Source of the DNA: Candidatus Planktophila sp.
Lineage (GTDB): Bacteria > Actinomycetota > Actinomycetes > Nanopelagicales > Nanopelagicaceae
DNA length: 64,000 bases
Direction of reading: 5' to 3'
Assembly (NCBI GenBank): GCA_003569185.1
Contig: BGOJ01000006.1
Location: 1-64,000 of the forward strand
Shown here: piece after piece, positions 10,091 to 20,931 of the stretch
Position numbering within the stretch: the stretch's first letter is position 1
Layout: the number at the start of each line of letters is the position of its first letter
The notes under the pieces: model-generated
What the model was told of the DNA's origin: nothing
What the model saw: only the letters and a program-made list of their open reading frames with translations
Databases searched by the model: none
Translations under genes and position numbers: made by a program

Positions 10091-10609
10091 CTAATCGTAA
10101 TCAGCATCAGATTTTTTGCGCTTACCGCTACTTTTTCCAGTGGTGCGACGAGATAACTCTCGGTTAACCTCACGGGTCATCTGTTGCTCCATCAATGTAT
10201 TTCGCTTGTCATGTGCTTTCTTGCCCTTAGCAACTGCGATCTCAACCTTGGCTTTGCCATCTTTAAAGTAAAGTGAAAGTGGAATTAAGGTTAAGCCACC
10301 TTGTTTAATCACACCTGAAATTTGTGCAATCTCGCGTTTATGCAAAAGTAATTTACGATCCCGTCGTGGTGGATGATTTGTCCAAGAGCCTTGGTTGTAT
10401 TCAGGAATATGAATACCACTTACCCAGATCTCACCATCTTTAGCCATTGCATAACCATCTGTTAATGAGGCGCGTCCTGCTCTTAAGGATTTAACCTCAG
10501 TACCGGTTAATACCAATCCACACTCATAGACCTCTTCAATAAAGTAATCATGACGGGCGCTTTTATTTTGGGCAATTACCTTCTTGCCTAACTCTTTGAC
10601 CACAAGCAA
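10091..10609 (-). CDS. smpB: SsrA-binding protein
   Basis: [37 protein letters not shown]. Confidence 0.97.
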   Translation of the reverse strand: MLVVKELGKKVIAQNKSARHDYFIEEVYECGLVLTGTEVKSLRAGRASLTDGYAMAKDGEIWVSGIHIPEYNQGSWTNHPPRRDRKLLLHKREIAQISGVIKQGGLTLIPLSLYFKDGKAKVEIAVAKGKKAHDKRNTLMEQQMTREVNRELSRRTTGKSSGKRKKSDADYD

Positions 10610-10639
10610 CCCCCAATCTAAATTGTTTGGTGGTAGTTA

Positions 10640-11537
10640 AACCTTTAGGTATTTACGAAGGGTTAGTACTGATGCAATTCCTGAGACAAGTAAGCCAGTT
10701 AAAAGTAACCAAGCACTTGCCACCCAAACATCTTTCCAGGTGAAAAATTGGGTAAAGGTCAATAGTGGCGCACTTTGGAATCCACAATTGCTTTAAAGCC
10801 AGCAAGAAATCCAGTTGAAACTAACCAACCAAAGACAGCTGCAAATACTCCTTCAAGTAAGAAAGGTAATTGGATTGAAAAACTAGAGGCACCAACTAAC
10901 TTCATCACTCCAGTTTCACGCCTTCTATTAAAGGCGGCAATACGTAGGGTGTTGCTAATTAATAATGCGGCGGTTAATACTGAGGCTGCGCCAATTGCTA
11001 GGGCGCCATTTCGCAATACCCCAAGTAATCTAAAGAATTTTTCTAAAATCGCCTGCTGATCTTGCACAATATCAACACCTGGCCGGCCAGCAAATGCACT
11101 TTCAATTACGGCAAACTTTGTTGGATCCTTAAGCTTTACCCGAAATGATTCTGGAAGTTGATCTGGTGTGACATTTTGCGCAATTGCAGATCCTTTAAAT
11201 CTTTCTTGGAACCGCTTAAATGCCTCACTCTGTGATTCATAGTAAACCTCTTGCACAACCGGTAGCGCTTGCAAATCCTTTTGAATACCAATTTTTTGAT
11301 CCTGTGTGATTACCCCATTGGCACAAGATTGACCTTCGAGAGTGAGCCACATAAAAATATTGAAACCTCAATCTTGTCATACCAATAATCTTTCATTACT
11401 CGCACCTGAGAGTTTGCAAGTAAACCAATACCAAGCAGGGATAGTGAGATTGCAACTGTGACAACTACTGCAAATGTCATAGTTAGATTTCGGCGCAGGC
11501 CAATGCCCACCTCACTCATTACAAATTTAGCGCGCAT
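10640..11537 (-). pseudogene. ftsX: Cell-division protein FtsX, apparently interrupted by two frameshifts (likely sequence error)
   Basis: N-part ORF 11310..11537, middle ORF 10759..11352, and C-terminal PLLTFTQFFTWKDVWVASAWLLLTGLLVSGIASVLTLRKYLKV* readable in another frame; follows ftsE. Confidence 0.85.
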
Positions 11538-11567
11538 TTGGTAACCCTATCTTTTCTTATCTTCGCT

Positions 11568-12272
11568 TTAGCCGGTATAGCCATAGACACCACGAGCCTG
11601 ATCTCGGATGACATGACCACCTTCTAATTCAATAACTCGCTTGCGCATCTGATCGACAATTCCAGCATCATGGGTTGCCATTACAACTGTGGTGCCCTCC
11701 CGGTTGATGCGATCAAGTAATTTCATAATTCCTACCGAGGTGGCTGGATCTAGATTTCCAGTTGGCTCATCAGCAATCAAAATCGTTGGGCGAGAGACAT
11801 AAGCTCTGGCGATGGCAACTCTTTGTTGCTCACCACCTGATAACTCACTTGGCTTTCGATCCCCTTTTTCTTCAAGTCCAACTAACTCTATAACCTCTGG
11901 CACATCTCGACTGATTTGTTTATTTGAATAACCAAGCACATGCAATGTGAAGGCAACATTTTCAGAGACGGTTTTATTTGGCAGTAATCTAAAATCTTGG
12001 AAAACAGTTCCCACCTGCCGGCGTAGCTCTGGCACCTTATGGTTTGCCAGCGTATTTAAATCTTTACCCGCCACATGAATCACACCCGAGGTTGGCCGCT
12101 CCTCGCGTAATACCAATCTTAAAAAGGTTGATTTACCAGAGCCAGATAATCCAACTAGGAAAACAAATTCGCCCTTAGAGATTTCCAGATTCACACCATC
12201 TAGGGCAGCTTTATCCTGTCTTGGATATAACTTGGTTACATTCTCAAAGCGAATCAATTTAAAACCCTTCAA
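11568..12272 (-). CDS. ftsE: Cell-division ATP-binding protein FtsE
   Basis: [45 protein letters not shown]...[14 protein letters not shown]; adjacent to ftsX. Confidence 0.95.
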   Translation of the reverse strand: MKGFKLIRFENVTKLYPRQDKAALDGVNLEISKGEFVFLVGLSGSGKSTFLRLVLREERPTSGVIHVAGKDLNTLANHKVPELRRQVGTVFQDFRLLPNKTVSENVAFTLHVLGYSNKQISRDVPEVIELVGLEEKGDRKPSELSGGEQQRVAIARAYVSRPTILIADEPTGNLDPATSVGIMKLLDRINREGTTVVMATHDAGIVDQMRKRVIELEGGHVIRDQARGVYGYTG

Positions 12273-12381
12273 TGCGGTGTGTAGATCAACTAAGAGTAGT
12301 TTAGATAAGTAATCAGATTAATCTGGTGATTTACCACTACTTTTCGCAATTAAAAGCTGGGAATTAACGCAAAATGTGAGA

Positions 12382-13488
12382 TTACTCGCGCCCCTTGCGC
12401 CATTTAATACCAGCCTCAATAAATCCATCAAGATCACCATCTAATACACCAGATGGATTTCCAACTTCAAAATCTGTTCGCAAATCCTTAACCATTTGAT
12501 AAGGAGCAAGTACATAAGATCTCATTTGATTTCCCCAAGAGCCAGAGTTATCACCCTTTAATGCATCCATCTTTGCTCGCTCTTCTAATCTGCGACGTTC
12601 TAATAATTTAGATTGCAAAACTGCCATTGCTGTTGCACGGTTTTGAATTTGAGATCTTTCATTTTGGCAGGAGACCACAATTCCAGATGGCAGGTGAGTA
12701 ATGCGCACAGCAGAGTCGGTGGTATTTACACCTTGGCCGCCAGGACCTGAGGAGCGGTAAACATCAACTCTTAAATCTTTCTCATCAATCTCAATATGAT
12801 CACTTTGTTCCACCACTGGCACAACCTCAACGCCGGCAAAGGAGGTGTGGCGGCGAGATTGGGAATCAAAGGGTGAAATACGAACTAAGCGATGTGTTCC
12901 TTGCTCAACTGAAAGTCGGCCATAAGCGTAAGGGGATGAGATTCTAAATGTAGTTGATTTAATTCCCGCCTCTTCGGCGTAGGAGGTTTCTAAAACATCT
13001 ACTTTGTAATTATGTCGCTCGCAGTATCTAACATACATACGCATCAACATCTGTGCCCAATCTGCTGCCTCAACCCCGCCAGCCTCTGAGCGAATAGTCA
13101 TCAATGCATCACGTTCGTCATACTCACCACTTAGCAGCGTCTGTACTTCAAGATCATTAATTACTTTTGTTAACTCATTTAACTCTTTATCAACATCTTT
13201 AAATGCAGCTGCCTTATCACTTTCTGCCGCTGATAACTCAACCATGACGGGGAGATCATTTAATCTTGATCTAATTGAGTTGATCTTATTTATTATTGAT
13301 TGGGCTCTAGATAATTTACTAGTAATTACCTGTGCTGCTTGTGGGTCATCCCAAAGATTTGGCACACTCGCCTGTTTTTCTAGATCGGCAGCGGTCTCGA
13401 TTAATTTGGGCAGGTTTAAGACCTGCTCAATTGATTTAAGAGTTAAATCAACCTTGCCTATCTCATCTTGATAATCACGGGCGGCCAT
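12382..13488 (-). CDS. prfB: Peptide chain release factor 2
   Basis: [39 protein letters not shown]. Confidence 0.96.
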   Translation of the reverse strand: MAARDYQDEIGKVDLTLKSIEQVLNLPKLIETAADLEKQASVPNLWDDPQAAQVITSKLSRAQSIINKINSIRSRLNDLPVMVELSAAESDKAAAFKDVDKELNELTKVINDLEVQTLLSGEYDERDALMTIRSEAGGVEAADWAQMLMRMYVRYCERHNYKVDVLETSYAEEAGIKSTTFRISSPYAYGRLSVEQGTHRLVRISPFDSQSRRHTSFAGVEVVPVVEQSDHIEIDEKDLRVDVYRSSGPGGQGVNTTDSAVRITHLPSGIVVSCQNERSQIQNRATAMAVLQSKLLERRRLEERAKMDALKGDNSGSWGNQMRSYVLAPYQMVKDLRTDFEVGNPSGVLDGDLDGFIEAGIKWRKGRE

Positions 13489-13502
13489 GGGGTAAGGGTA
13501 AT

Positions 13503-13973
13503 CTAATTAGGGATGTATACCGAACTTGCGCCAACCTTGGTGGTAATTGTTACTTTATTTAACTCTTCACTATGAATGAATGGAATCTGGATTGGCAGAT
13601 CTCCAACAATCAAAACTTCGGCAGATACTTCATACAGTTGGCAACTAAATGAGCTAACTTGGATACTTTTTCCAGAGATCTGCACCTGTTTTATCAGTGA
13701 ATAGAATTTTATGTTTGCTGCCAGGCAATCAAGGGGTACTCGTTTGTTATTACTAAATCTGTTGAGCTGCGCGTAATAGGCAGTTGAGTTAATAGATTGC
13801 GCAGATTTATTAATAGCACTCTCTGCAACATTAGTTAACTCTTTCTTTACTGAGTAAGCAGATGCGATATTGATTGATATAAATGACAAGCTCATCGCTA
13901 GCAGGAAGAAGCCAAATGAGAGTGGGATCAATGATCCACGGCTTTGAGCTTTGAGCCACTTTTTTATCGCCAT
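13503..13973 (-). CDS. TadE/TadG-like pseudopilin-type secreted protein
   Basis: [25 protein letters not shown]-terminal TM after an SRGS motif; cluster context. Confidence 0.55.
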   Translation of the reverse strand: MAIKKWLKAQSRGSLIPLSFGFFLLAMSLSFISINIASAYSVKKELTNVAESAINKSAQSINSTAYYAQLNRFSNNKRVPLDCLAANIKFYSLIKQVQISGKSIQVSSFSCQLYEVSAEVLIVGDLPIQIPFIHSEELNKVTITTKVGASSVYIPN

Positions 13974-14377
13974 AGATCTACATACTCTGAAGCAGATGCG
14001 GTTTGATCATTTCCTACTTTGATTGTGGCAGTTACTAAATTACCTGGCATAAAACAGGGATAAAAAGCGCAGCTTAGATTTAGTTCAATCGCTCGCTCTT
14101 TTTTAGCACCCCTAGATTGTTTAGATTTATAGATCTCAATTACTTGAAAAGCTCGCACCATTGCTAACTCCTCATTAGGGCTACTTACAAATGCTCGCAC
14201 ACTCTGTCTTGCCAGGTTCTTGCTCTCTGAAATAGCCATTGATTGATTTTGAATAGCGGTGATGAGGATTAGAAAAGCTGTGAAAAATGGAAGGGTAAAG
14301 ATTACAAACTCTGCAATTGCAGAGCCTTCATCTGACTTATTTATAAAGTTAATTACTCTCATCCTCATCAACTGCAA
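13964..14377 (-). CDS. TadE-like protein
   Basis: DEGSAIAEFVIFTLPFFTAFLILITAIQNQSMAISESKNLARQSVRA. Confidence 0.7.
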   Translation of the reverse strand: MQLMRMRVINFINKSDEGSAIAEFVIFTLPFFTAFLILITAIQNQSMAISESKNLARQSVRAFVSSPNEELAMVRAFQVIEIYKSKQSRGAKKERAIELNLSCAFYPCFMPGNLVTATIKVGNDQTASASEYVDLWR

Positions 14378-14672
14378 TAGCTAATACTCTGCGGCTTGAT
14401 ATGTTGCCAAAATCAATAAACTTTTTTGTATTTTCCACTCGATCAGCAACCAATACTGAGCCACCACCAATTAATGGAAATCTTTGGTAATCACCAGATT
14501 CACCAATGATCGCAATTTTTGATACCTCTCCTTGGGAAAGGTTGGTATCAGTCATCACATCAAATTGCATAAAGATCAGTTGAAACATAACTAAAAATAC
14601 AAAAACTTGCGGAAGTATGGTTAGAAATGATTCAACTGATCCACGGCTTTGGGCAAGTAATAGCTTGCGCAA
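14349..14672 (-). CDS. TadE/pilin-like small membrane protein
   Basis: SRGSVESFLTILPQVFVFLVMFQLIFMQFDV; cluster context. Confidence 0.5.
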   Translation of the reverse strand: MRKLLLAQSRGSVESFLTILPQVFVFLVMFQLIFMQFDVMTDTNLSQGEVSKIAIIGESGDYQRFPLIGGGSVLVADRVENTKKFIDFGNISSRRVLAIAVDEDESN

Positions 14673-14885
14673 CTACCTGATACCGCCCATTGCATCCAAT
14701 GAGTTGCGCAAGATTGTGGTTAGTTTGGGCGCAGCAATTGACCAAATTCCAGTTACTAATGCGGTGGTCATCAAAACTACTAATACCCAGCCCGGGACAT
14801 CCCCGCGGCTTTCTTTTTCAATAAATGTTGCTGCCTTTGATTTTAAAAATAGATTTAACTTAATAAGTTGCAGTGAAGGATTCAT
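14673..14885 (-). CDS. Flp-pilin-like / DUF4244-like small protein
   Basis: 70 aa with ESRGDVPGWVLVVLMTTALVTGIW; first gene of a TadE-like cluster. Confidence 0.5.
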   Translation of the reverse strand: MNPSLQLIKLNLFLKSKAATFIEKESRGDVPGWVLVVLMTTALVTGIWSIAAPKLTTILRNSLDAMGGIR

Positions 14886-14988
14886 ATAGCTCCAAAAATG
14901 TTTGTGTTTGGAAACTATAAAGAGTTTAAATAACTAAAGTAATCACCAATGAAAAACTGTGGATTACTTTAGTTAAAACTACAAGATG

Positions 14989-16326
14989 CTATAGACCAAC
15001 CTCAGTAAGTGATTTAGATAGTAACTCTAAGCCCAACTTGGCATCACTTTCAGAGATGTTGCAAGGTGGCACCATATGAATGCGATTGAAGTTATTAAAT
15101 GGCATCAATCCATTCTTCTTACAAGTTGCCACAATCTCATTCATCTTTGGACTAGATGCACCATATGGTGCAAGTGGTTCACGGGTTTTTCTATCGGTGA
15201 CCATATCAACGCCCCAGAAAACACCTGCTCCTCTAATGTCACCAATTACTTGATGTTTTTTAGCTAATTCATTTAAGCCAGGACCAAGAATCTTCTCTCC
15301 AATGCTGGCAGCATTTTCAACCATCTTCTCACTCTTCATCACATCAATTGTTGCAACTGCAGTTGCGCATGCAATTGGATGACCTGAGTAGGTAAGTCCA
15401 CCAGGAAATACCCTCTCATCAAATGTTTTTGCAATTTTCTCTGGAATTATCACGCCACCAAGTGGGATGTAACCTGAAGTTACTCCCTTGGCAAAAACAA
15501 TTAAATCTGGAGTTGATTTTGAATGCTGGAAGCCAAACCATTTACCAGTTCGACCAAAGCCAGACATAACCTCATCGGCAATCCAAAGAATTTCATACTT
15601 ATCACACAGTGCCCGCAGTCCATCTAGGTAACCAGCAGGTGGCACTAGCACACCAGCTGTTCCTGGCACTGATTCAATTAAAATTGCCGCAATTGTTTTT
15701 GGGCCTTCAAAAATAATTGTTTGCTCTAAATGTTCAAGTGCTCTCTGGCACTCCTCTTCTTGATTACTTGCCCAAAAAGCGGTGCGATATAGATAAGGAC
15801 CCCAGAAGTGAACATGTCCAAAGCCAAACTCATTTGGAAATCTTCGTGGATCACCAGTTGCATTTATCGCTGAGCCAGTATTGCCGTGATAGGAACGGTA
15901 GGTTGATAAAACTTTATGTTTATTGGTGTGAAGTCTGGCCATTCGGATCGCATTTTCAATTCCATCTGCGCCACCATTTGTGAAGAAAACTTTCTTAAAA
16001 CTATCTCCAGCAACTGAAGTAATTCGCTTTGCCGCTTCATTTCGGGCCTCGTTAGCATGTTGCGGAGCAACTGTTGCCAAAATATCTGCTTGCTCTTTAA
16101 TTGCTGAAATTACCTTTGGATGTTGATGGCCAATATTTGTGAAAACTAATTGACAGGAAAAATCTAAATACTTCTTGCCATTAAAGTCCCAGAAGTAAGA
16201 ACCGGCGCCACCGGCCACTGTCATTGGCGAGATCTGTGCTTGGGCCGACCATGAGTGAAAAACATTGGCACGATCATCAGCAAAAACCTTTGCTGCTTTA
16301 TCTGGATTATTTTCTGGGGTACTCAC
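14989..16326 (-). CDS. Class III aminotransferase (omega-amino acid:pyruvate type)
   Basis: LDFSCQLVFTNIGHQHPKVISAIKEQ...IADEVMSGFGRTGKWFGFQ...DLIVFAKGVTSGYIPLGGV. Confidence 0.9.
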   Translation of the reverse strand: MSTPENNPDKAAKVFADDRANVFHSWSAQAQISPMTVAGGAGSYFWDFNGKKYLDFSCQLVFTNIGHQHPKVISAIKEQADILATVAPQHANEARNEAAKRITSVAGDSFKKVFFTNGGADGIENAIRMARLHTNKHKVLSTYRSYHGNTGSAINATGDPRRFPNEFGFGHVHFWGPYLYRTAFWASNQEEECQRALEHLEQTIIFEGPKTIAAILIESVPGTAGVLVPPAGYLDGLRALCDKYEILWIADEVMSGFGRTGKWFGFQHSKSTPDLIVFAKGVTSGYIPLGGVIIPEKIAKTFDERVFPGGLTYSGHPIACATAVATIDVMKSEKMVENAASIGEKILGPGLNELAKKHQVIGDIRGAGVFWGVDMVTDRKTREPLAPYGASSPKMNEIVATCKKNGLMPFNNFNRIHMVPPCNISESDAKLGLELLSKSLTEVGL

Positions 16327-16406
16327 ATTGCTCCCTTTTGGCTGGCCTAATTATGTGGCCCAATCTAATCACTTATCCCCTTATTTTGGTAGGAAGAGGT
16401 AATTTC

Positions 16407-17924
16407 ATGGCGGTAAAACCTTTGAGGTATGGTTGCGATATGGAAACTATTTCACACTGGATTAATGGCGCATTATCAAATGAAAAGTCAGACCGAACTG
16501 GTGATGTATATAACCCAGCTACAGGTCAGATTTGTGCAAAGGTAAATTTTGCAACACCACAAACTGTTGACTTAGCTGTCAATGTTGCCACCAAAGCCTT
16601 TCAGACATGGCGACACAGTTCATTAACAAAGCGCACCCAGGTTTTATTTGCTTTTCGTGAATTAGTAAATCAAAACAAAGAGAAATTAGCGGCTCTGATA
16701 ACGCAAGAGCATGGCAAAGTATTAAGTGATGCCTTTGGTGAGGTAACACGTGGCCTTGAGGTTGTGGAATTTGCGTGCGGTATCCCCCATTTACTAAAGG
16801 GTGGATTTTCCGAAGAGGTTTCAACTGGTGTTGATGTTTACTCAATTCGCCAACCACTAGGACCGGTGGCAGTAATTTCTCCATTTAACTTCCCAGCAAT
16901 GGTGCCAATGTGGTTTTTCCCAATTGCAATCGCATGTGGAAATACCGTAATTGTTAAACCTTCAGAGAAGGATCCAAGTGCAATTATGTTGGTTGCCCAA
17001 TTGTTAAAAGAGGCTGGCCTACCAGAGGGTGTATTTAACGTGGTGCATGGCGATAAGGTCGCAGTAGATTCACTTTTAACCCACCCTGGAATTAAGTCAG
17101 TTTCATTTGTTGGATCAACTCCAATTGCAAAATATGTTTATGAAAATGGCACCAAAGCTGGCAAGCGTGTGCAGGCACTCGGTGGAGCTAAAAACCACAT
17201 GATTGTTTTGCCTGATGCAGATTTAGATTTAGCAGCTGATGCCGCAATTAATGCAGGCTTTGGCTCAGCAGGTGAGCGATGCATGGCAATCTCTGCAATT
17301 GTTGCAGTAGAACCAATTGCCGATAAGTTAATTGAAAAAATTACTGAACGAGCTACCAAGATTAAAACTGGTGATGGCACAAAGGGTGCTGATATGGGTC
17401 CACTTGTTACCAAGGTTCACCGCGACAAGGTTGCTTCATATATTGAAGCTGGTGAAAAAGAGGGCGCCAAGATTGTTTTTGATGGCAGAAAAGTTGTTGT
17501 AGATGGTGAAGGATTTTGGCTTGGACCAACCTTGTTTGATCAGGTTAAGCCAAGCATGAGCATCTACCAAGAGGAGATATTTGGCCCAGTACTTAGCGTT
17601 ATTCGGGTAAAGAGTTATGAAGAGGCGCTTAAGTTAGTAAATGATCACCAATATGGAAATGGCACTGCAATCTTTACTAATGATGGTGGCGCTGCCAGAC
17701 GTTTCCAAAATGAGGTTGAGGTTGGCATGGTTGGTATCAACGTACCGATTCCAGTACCAATGGCTTACTTCTCATTTGGTGGTTGGAAGAACTCATTATT
17801 TGGCGATTCACATGCGCATGGCACAGAGGGTGTTCACTTCTTTACTCGTGGCAAGGTTGTTACAAGTAGATGGTTAGATCCAAGCCATGGTGGAATTAAT
17901 TTAGGTTTCCCACAAAATACTTAA
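16407..17924 (+). CDS. mmsA: CoA-acylating methylmalonate-semialdehyde dehydrogenase
   Basis: NPATGQICAKVNFATPQTVDLAV...HGKVLSDAFGEVTRGLEVVEFACGIPHLLKG...NGTAIFTNDGGAARRFQ; ATG at 16407 preceded by aggaagaggt. Confidence 0.92.
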   Translation: MAVKPLRYGCDMETISHWINGALSNEKSDRTGDVYNPATGQICAKVNFATPQTVDLAVNVATKAFQTWRHSSLTKRTQVLFAFRELVNQNKEKLAALITQEHGKVLSDAFGEVTRGLEVVEFACGIPHLLKGGFSEEVSTGVDVYSIRQPLGPVAVISPFNFPAMVPMWFFPIAIACGNTVIVKPSEKDPSAIMLVAQLLKEAGLPEGVFNVVHGDKVAVDSLLTHPGIKSVSFVGSTPIAKYVYENGTKAGKRVQALGGAKNHMIVLPDADLDLAADAAINAGFGSAGERCMAISAIVAVEPIADKLIEKITERATKIKTGDGTKGADMGPLVTKVHRDKVASYIEAGEKEGAKIVFDGRKVVVDGEGFWLGPTLFDQVKPSMSIYQEEIFGPVLSVIRVKSYEEALKLVNDHQYGNGTAIFTNDGGAARRFQNEVEVGMVGINVPIPVPMAYFSFGGWKNSLFGDSHAHGTEGVHFFTRGKVVTSRWLDPSHGGINLGFPQNT

Positions 17925-17925
17925 A

Positions 17926-19338
17926 TTAGCCGCGAAGAGTTTTTGCTAATTCCTTAAAGTCATTAACCATAAAATCAACCTCGGCTTGATCATGGGCCAG
18001 CGAGATTAACCACTGCTCATCTAATCCTGGTGGCGTCATAATTCCATGGTTTAACGACCATAGGAATGAAAGCTCGGCAACTTGGAAATCAGTTGCTTTG
18101 TAATCGCGGTAATTTCTCACCGGGCGATCAGACCAGGTAACACAACCTTTAACTCCAAAACCAACGGTGTGGGCAGGTAATTCATACTCATCAATAATTT
18201 CGCGAATTCTAGTTAGTGCTTGGATATTTAAGGATTCTGCCTTTGCTAATGCCTCTGGTGTGCAAAGTTTATCTACCGCTCTAACTGCAGCCATTGCCAA
18301 GATATGACCATTGAAGGTTCCAAGGTGTGGCATTCGGCCATCAGTTACCGGCTTCATAAATTCAGATTTTCCACCAAATGCTGCAAGTGGAATTCCGCCA
18401 CCAATTGATTTTGCTAAGCAGATTAAATCTGGAATTACACCTAACCGTTGAGCAGCACCTTGTGGGCCGGCGGTTAATCCAGTCTTTACCTCATCAAAAA
18501 TTAAAACAATTTTGTATTGATCACATAGCTCGCGAACCTTTTCAAGGTATCCCTCATCAGGTAAAACAATTCCAATATTTTCTAAAACTGGTTCAACAAT
18601 AAAGCAGGCGATAGTGGCAGAGTGTTTTTCAAATACCCGCTCAAGTGCTTCGATATTGTTATAAGGAACCACATATGACAAACCTGGAACAGATGCGTTG
18701 CCAATTACTGAGTTCGGAGCATCCTCAGGTCCTGCCTTATCTAAGGATGGTTTGGTTGAAACCATAAGAGCATCCCCACTTCCGTGGTAGCCACCCTCCA
18801 CCTTAACTACGCCCTCTTTGCCGGTATAGGCACGAGCTGTTCTAACTGCATACATAGTTGATTCAGTGCCTGAGTTAGTAAATCTAATTTGATCAATTCC
18901 AAATCGACGGCATAAGCGTTCGGCAGCATCTCGTGAATCTGGAGATGGTGCGGTGTAAAGGGTTCCAATATCTAATGTGCTCTTTAGCTCAGCCATTACT
19001 AGCGGATTTAAGTGACCAACCAACATTGAACCAAAGCCCATGGATAGATCAAGCATCTTGCGGCCATCAACATCGACCATCCAGGCACCTTTAGCTGACT
19101 TAATTGAGATTGGATATGGATCAAAGGATTGGAAAGTTGAATGCGCACCCAGTGGAATAGTTTTTAACGCAGTTAAATACTCATCACTTGAACTCTTAAG
19201 ATTTGATTTATACAAATCAAGTTGTTGTTGAAATAATTTTTCAAGACGTGCGGTATCAAGCGGTTTTGAATGTGTTGGGACCGAACGGAAGGTTTGGTTG
19301 TGGTGCGTTTGTGTTTTCATGCGGGTTTGTACTGTCAA
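17926..19338 (-). CDS. Class III aminotransferase / glutamate-1-semialdehyde aminomutase-like
   Basis: MLDLSMGFGSMLVGHLNPLV...RFTNSGTESTMYAVRTARAYTGKEGVVKVEGGYHG...FDEVKTG. Confidence 0.88.
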   Translation of the reverse strand: MTVQTRMKTQTHHNQTFRSVPTHSKPLDTARLEKLFQQQLDLYKSNLKSSSDEYLTALKTIPLGAHSTFQSFDPYPISIKSAKGAWMVDVDGRKMLDLSMGFGSMLVGHLNPLVMAELKSTLDIGTLYTAPSPDSRDAAERLCRRFGIDQIRFTNSGTESTMYAVRTARAYTGKEGVVKVEGGYHGSGDALMVSTKPSLDKAGPEDAPNSVIGNASVPGLSYVVPYNNIEALERVFEKHSATIACFIVEPVLENIGIVLPDEGYLEKVRELCDQYKIVLIFDEVKTGLTAGPQGAAQRLGVIPDLICLAKSIGGGIPLAAFGGKSEFMKPVTDGRMPHLGTFNGHILAMAAVRAVDKLCTPEALAKAESLNIQALTRIREIIDEYELPAHTVGFGVKGCVTWSDRPVRNYRDYKATDFQVAELSFLWSLNHGIMTPPGLDEQWLISLAHDQAEVDFMVNDFKELAKTLRG

Positions 19339-19542
19339 AGGGTCCTAATAGACCTAAGTTTGGCGTGCACTCTCCTAGTCAAACGTTATCTTACATAGGT
19401 AGTTTAGCAGAGTTAAATTTTTAAGCAACTACGATAATTTCATGCGTAAATTTATGATTATTTATTTAATAACAAAAAGTTAACAAAAAAGATGGTTTTT
19501 CCCATTTAAATTACCACTTTTAAAAGCAGGTATTATCTATAC

Positions 19543-20931
19543 ATGGTAAATAAGCGAGTTGATTTAACTGCTGCGCAAATTGAGCATTTAAAAACTTTAG
19601 TTACTGGTCAAGTGTCAACTAATGAAACTGTTTTAGATCAACACGGCAGAGATGAATCTGCGATTCCACCAGTGCGCCCATCAGCGGTTGTTATGCCGCA
19701 AAGTACTGAAGAGGTTTCAAAAGTTTTGGCTTACTGCAACGCCGAGAAGATTCCAGTAGTTGCCTTTGGCGCCGGTTCATCACTTGAAGGACATGTCTTG
19801 CCTTTATTTGGTGGAGTATCTCTTGATTTAACTCAAATGAATAAGGTGATTGAGGTAAGAGGTGATGATTTAATTGTTCGAGTTCAACCTGGCGTGCATC
19901 GAATTGCACTAAATGAGAAGTTAGCCAGCTCTGGATTATTTTTCTCAGTAGATCCAGGTGCTGATGCCACTTTAGGTGGCATGGCAGCCACCGGTGCTGC
20001 TGGCACCACCACAGTTAGATACGGCTCAATGCGAGACAATGTTTTAGCTCTTACCGCGGTTATGGCAGATGGCACAGTTATAAAGACTGGCCGGGAGACA
20101 AGAAAATTATCAGCAGGTTATGACTTAACAAGATTACTAGTTGGTTCAGAGGGCACATTAGCTGTGATTACCGAGTTAACCCTTCGCGTCTTTGGAATTC
20201 CAGAGAAGATGGCAGCAGCCATTGTTCGATTTAACAATTTATCTGATGGGGTAACTGCTGCAACTGCGATAGTTAGATCTGGTATCTCAATTGCAAGATG
20301 TGAGTTTTTGGATGCAAAGTGCATTAAGAATGTAAATGCCCATGATGGACTTAATTTGGCTGAAGTGCCAACCTTGTTTTTCGAATTCCATGGCTCACCG
20401 CAAGGAGTTGCCGAAGATGCAGCCTCGGTAAAGGAGATAGTGGAGGAGTTTGGTGGATCTGATTTTGAGTGGACAACTGATGAAGGTGCAAGAAGAAAAT
20501 TATGGCAAGCAAGACATAATGCTTACTGGGCAGGAATTGCAGCAAACCCAGGAAAGCGCGCAGTTAGTACTGATGCTGCAGTTCCACTTTCAAAACTTGC
20601 GCAAGCTGTAACGGTGGCGGAGGAAATACTTAGTAAACATCCTTATCCATTTTCAATACTTGGACATGTTGCAGATGCAAACTTTCATTGTTTTATTGTT
20701 ACTGATCCGGCTAAACCAGCTGAGTTAGAGGATGTTCGTCATATAACTCATGAGATAACTATGAAAATGATTGAAATGGGCGGCACCTGTACAGGCGAAC
20801 ATGGAATAGGCTCAGGAAAAATTCAGGCATTAGAGGCAGAAACGGGAGCGCCGGCGGTTAGTATTATGCGCTCAATAAAGAAAACTTTAGATCCAAACAA
20901 TATTTTAAATCCTGGGAAGGTATTTAACTAA
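19543..20931 (+). CDS. FAD-binding oxidase (GlcD/D-lactate dehydrogenase-like)
   Basis: RPSAVVMPQSTEEVSKVLAYCNAEKIPVVAFGAGSSLEGH...GEHGIGSGK...DPNNILNPGKVF. Confidence 0.92.
   Translation: MVNKRVDLTAAQIEHLKTLVTGQVSTNETVLDQHGRDESAIPPVRPSAVVMPQSTEEVSKVLAYCNAEKIPVVAFGAGSSLEGHVLPLFGGVSLDLTQMNKVIEVRGDDLIVRVQPGVHRIALNEKLASSGLFFSVDPGADATLGGMAATGAAGTTTVRYGSMRDNVLALTAVMADGTVIKTGRETRKLSAGYDLTRLLVGSEGTLAVITELTLRVFGIPEKMAAAIVRFNNLSDGVTAATAIVRSGISIARCEFLDAKCIKNVNAHDGLNLAEVPTLFFEFHGSPQGVAEDAASVKEIVEEFGGSDFEWTTDEGARRKLWQARHNAYWAGIAANPGKRAVSTDAAVPLSKLAQAVTVAEEILSKHPYPFSILGHVADANFHCFIVTDPAKPAELEDVRHITHEITMKMIEMGGTCTGEHGIGSGKIQALEAETGAPAVSIMRSIKKTLDPNNILNPGKVFN

Noticed and set aside
12382-13488. Possible programmed +1 frameshift in prfB
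   Set aside because: The ORF is continuous from the N-terminus ([24 protein letters not shown]...) to the stop; no in-frame TGA needs bypassing.
16224-16406. N-terminal extension of the mmsA ORF in the track
   Set aside because: It overlaps the divergent aminotransferase start and encodes no family sequence; the ATG at 16407 has a good RBS.
19339-19542. Riboswitch in the 200-bp divergent region between the aminotransferase and FAD oxidase
   Set aside because: AT-rich promoter-like sequence with no convincing nested helices by eye.
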